Of a stretch of 64,000 nucleotides of DNA, positions 45,296 to 52,510 are shown in pieces. Location: contig NZ_JADCNH010000003.1 of the NCBI RefSeq assembly GCF_018904615.1, positions 1-64,000 on the forward strand. The letters are read 5' to 3'. Position numbers and translations under genes: made by a program. Source of the stretch: Verticiella alkaliphila. GTDB lineage: Bacteria; Pseudomonadota; Gammaproteobacteria; Burkholderiales; Burkholderiaceae_B. The notes under the pieces were generated by a model that was not told where the DNA came from, made no database searches, and saw only the letters and a list, made by a program, of their open reading frames with translations. Every line of letters starts with the position of its first letter. Position 1 is the stretch's first letter.

Positions 45296-46041
45296 GCTCG
45301 CGCTTCATCCAGGGCGAAGGCACGCCCGAATCCGTCTGGCAGGCGTGGCTGCGTCGTCATCCATTGCCCGCGGCCACCACGGCGCAGATCGTCAGCCCAG
45401 CGCGCGCCCTGCACGTGGTTGCCCCCCACCCAGACGACGAGATCCTCGGCTGCGCGGGGATCATGCGCCAGGCGGCCCGTCTGGGGGCGAGCATTCACTT
45501 GTGGGCCGTGACGGATGGCGAGGCGAGTCACCCAGACTCCCCACGATGGCCTGCGGCGCAACTGGCCAATGAACGCACGCGCGAAAGCGAATGGGCGCTG
45601 CACCGTCTGCGGGTGCCGGCCACACGTTACCGCCTCAGGGTGCCTGATGGCGGGGTCGAGCCCCAGGAAGACTGGCTTTCGGCGCGTCTCGCGCGGTGCC
45701 TGTCGCCCGGCGACACCGTCATTGCGCCCTGGCATCTGGACGGACATCCCGATCACGAAGCCGTGAGCCGGGCCAGCCGCCACGCAGCCGACGCGAGCGG
45801 CTGCACGTTCCTGGAAGTGCCAATTTGGGGCTGGCATTGGGCCGACCCCGAGCGCGGCGATTTCCCGGCGGAGCGTGCGATCGCCATCGCTCTGGATGCG
45901 GACGATCAGGGTGCGAAGCGCGACGCCATCCAGACCTTCCGCACGCAGCTGGATGCCGATCCGTCGACGGGGCGTGCGCCCATCCTGCCGGATTTCGCAC
46001 TGGACCGGGCGCTGCGCGACATTGAGGTGTTGCTGCGATGA
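45283..46041 (+). CDS. PIG-L (LmbE) family zinc deacetylase
   Basis: A 252-residue protein with the PIG-L zinc motif APHPDDEILGC (His-Pro-Asp-Asp) and the later metal His in WHLDGHPDHEAV. The family removes acetyl groups from N-acetylglucosamine derivatives (GlcNAc-PI, GlcNAc-inositol, chitobiose, bacillithiol and mycothiol precursors). The start ATG is inside the upstream gene and its stop overlaps the methyltransferase start. This co-location with a GT2 enzyme suggests that it deacetylates a glycolipid or sugar conjugate. Confidence 0.88.
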   Translation: MDTVSSRFIQGEGTPESVWQAWLRRHPLPAATTAQIVSPARALHVVAPHPDDEILGCAGIMRQAARLGASIHLWAVTDGEASHPDSPRWPAAQLANERTRESEWALHRLRVPATRYRLRVPDGGVEPQEDWLSARLARCLSPGDTVIAPWHLDGHPDHEAVSRASRHAADASGCTFLEVPIWGWHWADPERGDFPAERAIAIALDADDQGAKRDAIQTFRTQLDADPSTGRAPILPDFALDRALRDIEVLLR

Positions 46042-46622
46042 CGGATTTCGAGGCGATGTATCGTCGCGACGCGGATCCTTGGTCGGTGCGTAGTGCCTGG
46101 TATGAGCGCCGCAAGCGCGCGCTCCTCATGGCCGCCTTGCCGCGCGAGCGCTACCGCATGGCCTTGGAGCTAGGCAGCGGCACGGGAGAGACGACGCGTG
46201 TGCTTGCCGCACGCTGCGACGCCGTACGCGCCGTCGATCTGTCTGCCACGGCGGTCGAATCGTCCCGCCAGCTTTTGTCTACCGACGGTATGTGCAATGT
46301 GGATGTCGCCGTCATGCGCTTGCCCGAGGCCTGGCCACTCGGCGAGCAGGAGCAGGCGGACCTGATCGTGGTCTCGGAACTCGCCTACTACTTCGACGAC
46401 ATGGCGCTTGCGCGCTTCTTCGCGAAGTGCCACGCGAGCCTGGCGCCGGCTGCCGACTGGGCCATGTGCCACTACACGCGGGATTTCCACGATCGCTGCC
46501 AGCCCACTCATCGTTTGCACGACGTCGTCGACGCCATGCCGGACCTGCGCCGCATCGTCGCCCATGTCGACGAGGCGTTCCGCCTGGACATCTGGCGGCG
46601 CGTTCCCGGAGGCATCCGATGA
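46038..46622 (+). CDS. SAM-dependent methyltransferase, NodS-like
   Basis: A 194-residue class I methyltransferase. The SAM motif is ALELGSGTGETTRVLAARCDAVRAVDLS, and the region SELAYYFDDMALARFFAKCHASLAP matches the NodS type, which N-methylates deacetylated chitooligosaccharide in Nod-factor synthesis. The overlaps (ATGA on both sides) show tight coupling with the deacetylase and glycosyltransferase. NodS-like identity is by pattern and context; the substrate is unknown. Confidence 0.85.
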   Translation: MTDFEAMYRRDADPWSVRSAWYERRKRALLMAALPRERYRMALELGSGTGETTRVLAARCDAVRAVDLSATAVESSRQLLSTDGMCNVDVAVMRLPEAWPLGEQEQADLIVVSELAYYFDDMALARFFAKCHASLAPAADWAMCHYTRDFHDRCQPTHRLHDVVDAMPDLRRIVAHVDEAFRLDIWRRVPGGIR

Positions 46623-47317
46623 TCGGCGTCTGCATTCCCGCGCACAACGAGGAGCACGACATCGCGCAGTGCCTAGACTCGGTGCTGGTGGCTGCGCGCC
46701 ATCCCGGGCTGAGCGGAGAATCGGTGCAGATCGTCGTCGTGCTGGACGACTGCACCGACGGCACCGCCGCGCTGGCGGCAGCGTGGCCCGTCACCACCCT
46801 GAGCACCCAGGTGCGCAATGTCGGTCTGGCCCGATCCGCCGGCGCCGGGCACCTGTTGGCCGAGGGCGCGCGCTGGCTGGCGTTTACGGACGCCGACACC
46901 GTGGTGTCGCCGGCCTGGCTGTACCATCAATTGTCGCTTGGCGCGGATGTCGTCTGCGGCACGGTGGGCGTGGTCGGCTGGGAGCGGCACGGCCCTCACG
47001 CCGCGCAGGCCCGGCAGGCATTCCTCGCTGCCTACCAGGATCGCGATGATCACCGGCACGTGCACGGCGCCAATCTCGGCATCTCGGCGCAGACCTACCA
47101 GGCCATCGGTGGATTCGAGGCCCTGGCGTGCAGCGAAGATCAGGCGCTCGTGGATCGCCTGGTCGGTGCCGGCGTGGCGATTGCGTGGTCGGCGTTGCCT
47201 CGGGTGCAGACGAGCGCGCGGCCCTTCTCCCGCGTCGAAGGCGGGTTCGCATCGACGATCCGTCGGGCCTGGCGGCCGGGCGAAGGCGCGCCCGCCCTGG
47301 CAGCCGCGCCGGGATGA
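46619..47317 (+). CDS. Family 2 glycosyltransferase
   Basis: A 232-residue GT-A enzyme with CIPAHNEEHDIAQCLDSVL at the N-terminus, the metal-binding DxD-like FTDADTVV (about residue 86) and the late GGFEALACSEDQALVDRL (ED motif of the acceptor site). No membrane segments are visible, so it acts in the cytoplasm on a soluble or membrane-associated acceptor. It is the fourth gene of the set acyl-CoA dehydrogenase-like, PIG-L, methyltransferase, GT2. Confidence 0.88.
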   Translation: MIGVCIPAHNEEHDIAQCLDSVLVAARHPGLSGESVQIVVVLDDCTDGTAALAAAWPVTTLSTQVRNVGLARSAGAGHLLAEGARWLAFTDADTVVSPAWLYHQLSLGADVVCGTVGVVGWERHGPHAAQARQAFLAAYQDRDDHRHVHGANLGISAQTYQAIGGFEALACSEDQALVDRLVGAGVAIAWSALPRVQTSARPFSRVEGGFASTIRRAWRPGEGAPALAAAPG

Positions 47318-47367
47318 ACGCAGGCGTTGACAGGGCCCGAGCGCACGCATTGACATAGAATCGCGAC

Positions 47368-48000
47368 ATGTCTACGCCCTTGCTCACCATCGAGCGCGTG
47401 TCCCATCGCTACGACACGCGCGTGCTTTTCACTGATCTGTCCTGGGCTGCTGGTCCGGGCTGCTTTGCGCTGGATGCCGAGAGCGGCACTGGCAAATCCA
47501 CGTTGCTGCGCATTCTGGCCGGGCAGGCCGAGCCGGGCGGGGGCGAGGTCACCGTGGCTGGCCATTCCTTGTCGAATGCGCCGGATGTCGCACGCGCAGC
47601 CCTTAGCTTCATTCCCGAAGACTTCGCCGAGTACCCTGCGCAATCGGGCCGCGCGTTCCTTGCGGGCGTAGCCGCGTCACGTCAGGTAGCGCTCGGCGCT
47701 GACACCATGGCACTCGCCGACGCCTTCGGGCTTACGCCTCACCTGGACAAGCGCTTCGACCAGATGTCTTTCGGCACACGCAAGAAAACGTTCTTCACGG
47801 CCACCGCGCTGGGACAGGTGCGGGTGATCCTCGCGGACGAGCCAACCAGCGGCCTGGACGGCCCATCACGGCGCGTGCTGGCGGATTTTTTTCGGCACAA
47901 GGGCACCAGCAGCCTGGTGCTGTTCACCAGCTACGACGCCGATTTCGTGCAGACCACGGCGGCGCGTTTGATCAGGTTCAGCGACATGCAGCAAGCCTGA
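47368..48000 (+). CDS. Solitary ABC transporter ATP-binding protein with degenerate motifs
   Basis: A 210-residue ATPase domain with Walker A DAESGTGKST (the first Gly is missing), a weak signature MSFGTRKK in place of LSGGQ, Walker B VILADEPTSGLD and no clear switch His (SLVLFTSYDADFV). No permease gene is adjacent. It follows the glycosyltransferase by 50 bp and converges with lanM 64 bp away. It could act with the glycoconjugate genes or be an exporter/immunity component for the lanthipeptide; both are guesses. Confidence 0.8.
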   Translation: MSTPLLTIERVSHRYDTRVLFTDLSWAAGPGCFALDAESGTGKSTLLRILAGQAEPGGGEVTVAGHSLSNAPDVARAALSFIPEDFAEYPAQSGRAFLAGVAASRQVALGADTMALADAFGLTPHLDKRFDQMSFGTRKKTFFTATALGQVRVILADEPTSGLDGPSRRVLADFFRHKGTSSLVLFTSYDADFVQTTAARLIRFSDMQQA

Positions 48001-48064
48001 GTCGAACCCGGCAACTGAGGTGTCTTGCCATCGACGACCACACACGCCGCAGGGGGGGCTTCGC

Positions 48065-51040
48065 TCACACGTCCAGCAGGCTCGGCACCGCACTGGGCGC
48101 ATGCAAACGTAGGCACTGATAACCGATGCCTGCCAAGCCGTCGAAGAGACCGCTCGTGGCAGGTGCCATGGGCGCATCGTCGCCCAGCTTGAAGCCCGAT
48201 TGCGCCGCGCGCGCCAGCAGCGCTCCCATGCGCTCGTGCGCGACCTCGATAAGCGGAGCGCGATCCAGATGCTGACCCGCCAGCAGTAGCGCTTCCACAA
48301 AGCCTGTCTCGCCGCAGCACAAGAAGTCGCCAGCGCAAGGCCCGGTGGCATGGATCCGACGCAGCGCCCGATCGATGTCGCGCGCCACGGGCGCCAGCAC
48401 GTCGGGGCTGCATCCGGCATGGCGCAGATCCCGGGACGTCGACAGACGCGCGATCAGAATGCCCGGCGCACCGTGGCACCATGCGGAGGTGAACGCGGCC
48501 GGCCTGTCTGGCCCCCCTCTTCCGTCTTGCCACTCCCCCTGCACAGGGTCGAACCAGTCCGATTCGCGCTCGATCAGCGCCAGCGACTGAGCGGCCCACT
48601 GACGAGCCCCGTCCGGCTTTCCCCATTGCCCTGCCAAGCGCGCCAACGCTGCTGCCGCGCGCGCCACCCCAGCAAGCCCATGAGACTGTCCAGCCCAGAC
48701 GCGCGACTCGCTCGAGAGCCCTGTCAGCGCATCGCGCAGCCGTGCGGCCTGCCTCGCGAGTCCGGGTGGGGGCAGGTCACCATGGCGCACTCGTTCACAG
48801 GCAACGACGATCCAGCCACAGGCGCCTTGCAGATAGTCCAGCGGGGGCAATGGGGGCGCGCTCGCCGCCCCGTCAGTCTGGCCATCACTCAAGGCGCCTG
48901 ATGCCAACCCAGGCAACACGAGCGCCGCACGTTGCCGGGCGAATGCCTGCCCCGCCAGGCCACGGCCGAGTCCTGCGCTGGACAATGGTGCGAGATGTTC
49001 GAAGACGGCTCGCGCCATCACCTGGTACGCGGGCGTCTTCAGCACATGACCGGCCATCGCCAGGAAGAGGGCGATGCCGGCACGCCCCGCGTAATAATCG
49101 TCGCCGAGCTGCTGCAGGCGAAGGATGCCGCCGGCGTCCTCTGACCGCACGCCTAGCCAAGCCGCGCCGCCGCGACCGTCGTCGATGGCGGTGGCAAGAA
49201 GATGATCAGCGATGCGGCGCGCCGTCTCTGCGAACGCGTCCTCCTCGGCCTGCGATCCGCGGTTTGCCGCTGGACGATCCGGGAACGCGGGCGCGGGCGG
49301 CGTCTGCAAGACGCTCTTGAGCGTGCAGCGCAGTGCATTGCCCTCAGCCTTGCTCAATGCGGATAGCCTTATCGCCAAGGCGCTTGCCGGCGGCATCGGC
49401 AATACGTGGGTGCCGACCTCCTGATCGTCGAGCCACATCGACTGCCTGTCCATGCGAAAGCTGGCGTAGGGGACGTCCAGCTTGCTCACGGAGAGCCGTT
49501 CGGCAGCGAGCGCCTGCCAGAGTCGCGCACCTTGCGGTGCACGTAGGTAGCGTGGCGCGAGCGCATCCAGACGGACGGCAAAGCGACGGGAATCCGCCAG
49601 GCACGCCGGCCGCCCCAGCATGTCGAAAAGACGACCGTACGCATTCGTCGGCCGCAGGAGCAGACGCCCCTGTGCGCAGCGCAGCCCGCGCAGCGGACCG
49701 CAGAGACGGCCATTCACCGCGAGCGCAGGGCCTTTCGCAAGCCAGAGCTGCCATACCGCATCGAACCCGGCGAGGAGTTCGTCGCGATGTGCCGCGAGCT
49801 CACTCAGGTGGGGAGAACCCAGGACGCTGGTGTTGAGCCACTTGCCGCGTGCGTTGGGATCGGCGTGCCAGTAAGGCAGGATGCCGTTGTTCAGCAATCG
49901 GCGCACAGCGTCTTCGCGCGGGGGGTGCAGCAGGTCCAGTCCACTGTCGATGAGGCATTCGAGATCGACCGCCACGGGATACTCGCCGACGACGATGAGA
50001 TTCTCCGCGTGGATGTCGTAGCTGCCCAGCACCGCGAAATGCGCCATCAATCCGCCCAGCCGGTGGGCAAGGCGTGCTCGCTCGTCCAGGTTTGCAGGCG
50101 CTCGGCCGTGGCACCATCGCATCCAGCCATAGCCTTCTCGCGCAAAGACCTCGGCGGTCTGCTGGTCCAACCCAGTCCCCTGCGCGCGGGCCCAGTCGAG
50201 GATCTCGGCGAAAGCCACCTCCATGTCCAGCGGTCGCGGCTTGTAGGCCACGTCCCCGCCCTCGGCCAACGTCAGTCGGCTCACGCGCTGCCCGCCACGG
50301 TGCGGATCGCCCTGGTCAGGGTCCAGGCGCGTTACAGGCAGCACCGTCGGCACGCCCAGCCAGGCGGCCAGCGCCGCGGCATCCGCATCGAGCCTGCGCA
50401 GCAACACGATGTTTGCGCTGATCCAATGCTCACAGGCGCGGATCAGCAAGCGCGCGGCGGCCGGGTAGGCTTCACACAAGGCCGCCAGCGTGACGGGCAG
50501 GCAGCCCAACGCGTCTGCCGAGACGAGGCGGGTGATTGGATGCGTGGCGCGGTAGGCCTGGGCCGCCAGGCCGACGTGCGCGCACAGCAGACGACCGAGA
50601 TCCTTGGCCAGACTGGCCTCGGCTCTCGCCGAGAGCAGAGTTGCCAGAGCGATGCCTTCGCCGCCCAAGGCGGTGCGTAGCGTCTCCATGCCCGCGGCCA
50701 CGGCCGGCGCGCAATAGGCCTGAAGGGCCGGCGCGTCCAGCTCCGAGGGAACCAGGCCGACCGCAGCCTGGACCACCACGACGGCCCGATCCCACGCCGG
50801 TGACGCCCCGACGCTCCGGGGCAGTGCGCCGTCGAGCCGTTCGAGGCTCGAGGCGTGGCTGCCGGCCATCAGCCACGACCGCAGCGCCAAGGCGGAGACC
50901 TCTGACCGTCGCAATCGACGCCGGACCGTGGCGCCATCGCCCAGGATCCGCTGCCACTCCTGCAAGAGGCCGCGCACGTGGGCCGCGTTCATGGGCACCT
51001 TGCGCCAGTCGCGCCACCGCAACCGATCCTCCCGCGTCAT
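48065..51040 (-). CDS. lanM: Class II lanthipeptide synthetase LanM (CCG type)
   Basis: A 991-residue bifunctional enzyme that dehydrates Ser/Thr of a precursor and adds Cys to form (methyl)lanthionine rings. The N-terminal kinase-like dehydratase shows the ATP/substrate-site motifs VAYKPR (about residue 266), DIHAENLIV (about 343) and VAVDLECL (about 358). The C-terminal LanC-like cyclase (about 640-985) has HGLAG, the first zinc Cys in SAWCHGAPG (about 854), and a Cys-Cys pair in LCCGETG (about 908) where most cyclases have Cys-His. Three-Cys zinc sites are known from ProcM, the promiscuous prochlorosin synthetase. The ATG at 51040 overlaps the upstream stop. It is the third gene after the precursor. 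Confidence 0.93.
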   Translation of the reverse strand: MTREDRLRWRDWRKVPMNAAHVRGLLQEWQRILGDGATVRRRLRRSEVSALALRSWLMAGSHASSLERLDGALPRSVGASPAWDRAVVVVQAAVGLVPSELDAPALQAYCAPAVAAGMETLRTALGGEGIALATLLSARAEASLAKDLGRLLCAHVGLAAQAYRATHPITRLVSADALGCLPVTLAALCEAYPAAARLLIRACEHWISANIVLLRRLDADAAALAAWLGVPTVLPVTRLDPDQGDPHRGGQRVSRLTLAEGGDVAYKPRPLDMEVAFAEILDWARAQGTGLDQQTAEVFAREGYGWMRWCHGRAPANLDERARLAHRLGGLMAHFAVLGSYDIHAENLIVVGEYPVAVDLECLIDSGLDLLHPPREDAVRRLLNNGILPYWHADPNARGKWLNTSVLGSPHLSELAAHRDELLAGFDAVWQLWLAKGPALAVNGRLCGPLRGLRCAQGRLLLRPTNAYGRLFDMLGRPACLADSRRFAVRLDALAPRYLRAPQGARLWQALAAERLSVSKLDVPYASFRMDRQSMWLDDQEVGTHVLPMPPASALAIRLSALSKAEGNALRCTLKSVLQTPPAPAFPDRPAANRGSQAEEDAFAETARRIADHLLATAIDDGRGGAAWLGVRSEDAGGILRLQQLGDDYYAGRAGIALFLAMAGHVLKTPAYQVMARAVFEHLAPLSSAGLGRGLAGQAFARQRAALVLPGLASGALSDGQTDGAASAPPLPPLDYLQGACGWIVVACERVRHGDLPPPGLARQAARLRDALTGLSSESRVWAGQSHGLAGVARAAAALARLAGQWGKPDGARQWAAQSLALIERESDWFDPVQGEWQDGRGGPDRPAAFTSAWCHGAPGILIARLSTSRDLRHAGCSPDVLAPVARDIDRALRRIHATGPCAGDFLCCGETGFVEALLLAGQHLDRAPLIEVAHERMGALLARAAQSGFKLGDDAPMAPATSGLFDGLAGIGYQCLRLHAPSAVPSLLDV

Positions 51041-52053
51041 GGTGCAGCGGCCGCCCACGCATCGGGAATCCAGCGACGGCCGAAGCCGAGATAGGCTTTC
51101 AGGCCCACGGGTCGGCCCGGCTCGACGACGAGCTTCAGATGATTGATGGTGCGCCATGCATATAGCATGCCGGGCTCGCCGGCAAGGGCACGCTGCGCCC
51201 CGTACGATGTGCCAGGCAACGCCTGACCACCACTCCAGCCCTGCAGGGCCGCACTGGCCAGTTCGCTCAACAGGCCCGTCGCGCACAGCCGCTGCAGCAG
51301 CACACGAGTGCGCGACAGCATGCCTGCGCCCCGCCGCGTCACGAGTTCGAGCCCCCAACGAGGGCCGATGCCGTCGTCGCGCACATCAATGCAGGTCACG
51401 AGATTGTCCGAAGCGGCAAGCACGGCATCCATGGCCGTGCTTCGGAGGGCCGCCACGCCGGGGAGCGCCAGGTGCGCAGCACTCGGTCCACCGATGTTCA
51501 GACGAACCGGATGCCCTTGCCGCCCTGGCATGGCCGCCACGTAGCCGATCTGCAAGGGCCCGTTGCCCAGGGCGTACCGCTGCCAGCACGCGTCGAGGGC
51601 GTCGGTGGGCTCGGAAGCGCCCAGCAGCGCGGCTGCGACGCGAGAGAGCAAGGCCCTGTCGCGTCGGTGGTCTGGCTCAATGCCAACGAACAATGCGGCT
51701 TGTGCGGCATGACCGGGACGCACGATGTCGTACTCTGCCCAGGCCTCGCGCAGGCAAACGCAGGCAGGGTCGCCGGGCCGGCGCGCCTCTATCACGTCGA
51801 ACACGTCGGCAAGACGGCGCAATTCCTCGGGAACGGTGTCCGCATGAGACCAGCGCCATCCCGGAATCAGCGAGACATCCAGACGCTGCGGCTGGGCAAG
51901 GTCCAGTTCCAGTAAGCCCGACGACGACTCATACTCATCGGGCAGCTGGGAGGCCCAATGGCGGACGGCGTCCACACTGTCAGGTGATACAGGAAGCCGA
52001 GAACAATGGGTGAGCGCCTCGGCAACGAGTTCGGCTGCGGCCCCTTCAGACAT
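51037..52053 (-). CDS. Unknown protein of the lanthipeptide operon
   Basis: A soluble 338-residue protein (ATG at 52053; a GTG 39 bp upstream is an alternative start). It has no signal peptide or membrane segment. I do not recognise a family. Distinct patches are SLIPGWRWSHADTVPEELRRL, a glycine-rich RQGHPVRLNIGG, a block CIDVRDDGIGPRWGLELV and a C-terminal GLKAYLGFGRRWIPDAW. The gene lies between the precursor and lanM with an ATGA overlap to lanM, so it almost certainly acts in the same pathway, for example as a tailoring enzyme, leader-binding partner or chaperone. No catalytic residues can be assigned. Confidence 0.75.
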   Translation of the reverse strand: MSEGAAAELVAEALTHCSRLPVSPDSVDAVRHWASQLPDEYESSSGLLELDLAQPQRLDVSLIPGWRWSHADTVPEELRRLADVFDVIEARRPGDPACVCLREAWAEYDIVRPGHAAQAALFVGIEPDHRRDRALLSRVAAALLGASEPTDALDACWQRYALGNGPLQIGYVAAMPGRQGHPVRLNIGGPSAAHLALPGVAALRSTAMDAVLAASDNLVTCIDVRDDGIGPRWGLELVTRRGAGMLSRTRVLLQRLCATGLLSELASAALQGWSGGQALPGTSYGAQRALAGEPGMLYAWRTINHLKLVVEPGRPVGLKAYLGFGRRWIPDAWAAAAP

Positions 52054-52122
52054 GACAGAATTCTCTGGCAAGGTAACAGGATCCGGCGGCACGCCGACGG
52101 ATCCTCGGGTCTGCCACCGGCC

Positions 52123-52428
52123 TTACTGGCCAGGGCACCAGCCATAGAGCTTCATGCACTTCGTGTCCTGCGCAGTATCCGTGTAGTAGGCTGCGCCCCC
52201 ACTCACTGCCTCGAGCTCTTCATCCTTCAACTCTGCGCCAGCGGAAACTTCACCCTGCACGGCTGCGCGGATGTCATCAGCGGACAGGGAGTAACCCTTT
52301 TCCTGGGCGATCTTGGCGGCCTCGGCGAAGAAGGGCTCGCCTTCGGGCGCTTGCTTCAAGCGGTCGACAGCGGCCGGATCAGCCGTGACCTTCTGGTAGA
52401 ACTCTTGATACGACTGCGACTTGGACAT
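52123..52428 (-). CDS. lanA: Nif11-type lanthipeptide precursor peptide
   Basis: A 101-residue precursor. The leader (1-78) is of the Nif11 type (SYQEFYQKVTADPAAVDRLK; AKIAQEKGYSLSADDIRAAV) and ends in the double-glycine site ELEAVSGG (71-78). The predicted core (79-101) is 23 residues and begins AAYY. It holds Thr83, Thr85, Thr89, Cys91 and Cys98 and no Ser, so up to two methyllanthionine rings are possible, with one Thr left over. GAGG precedes the ATG. The gene heads the operon with the unknown protein and lanM. The same leader type and double-glycine end are known from prochlorosins of marine cyanobacteria. Confidence 0.92.
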   Translation of the reverse strand: MSKSQSYQEFYQKVTADPAAVDRLKQAPEGEPFFAEAAKIAQEKGYSLSADDIRAAVQGEVSAGAELKDEELEAVSGGAAYYTDTAQDTKCMKLYGWCPGQ

Positions 52429-52458
52429 GAGATGACCCTCGGTTGGAAAACGCAACAA

Positions 52459-52486
52459 AGTATAGGGATCTCGTATCACGAAGTCA
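52459..52486 (-). promoter_or_regulatory. Possible promoter of the lanthipeptide operon
   Basis: A minus-strand -10 box TATACT (52459-52464) 31 bp upstream of the precursor start. The -35 candidate TGACTT (52481-52486, 16-bp spacer) is weak, which would suit an activator-dependent promoter. The dyad TCGTATCACGA (52471-52481) overlaps the spacer and might be an operator. No regulator gene is linked. Confidence 0.35.
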
Positions 52487-52510
52487 CGCAATGTTGCTAG
52501 CACCGATTGC

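Noticed and set aside
47327-47362. A strong promoter for the ABC ATPase made from two TTGACA boxes before 47368.
   Set aside because: Neither box has a -10 hexamer at 16-18 bp; the TAGAAT is either 23 bp from the first box or directly abuts the second.
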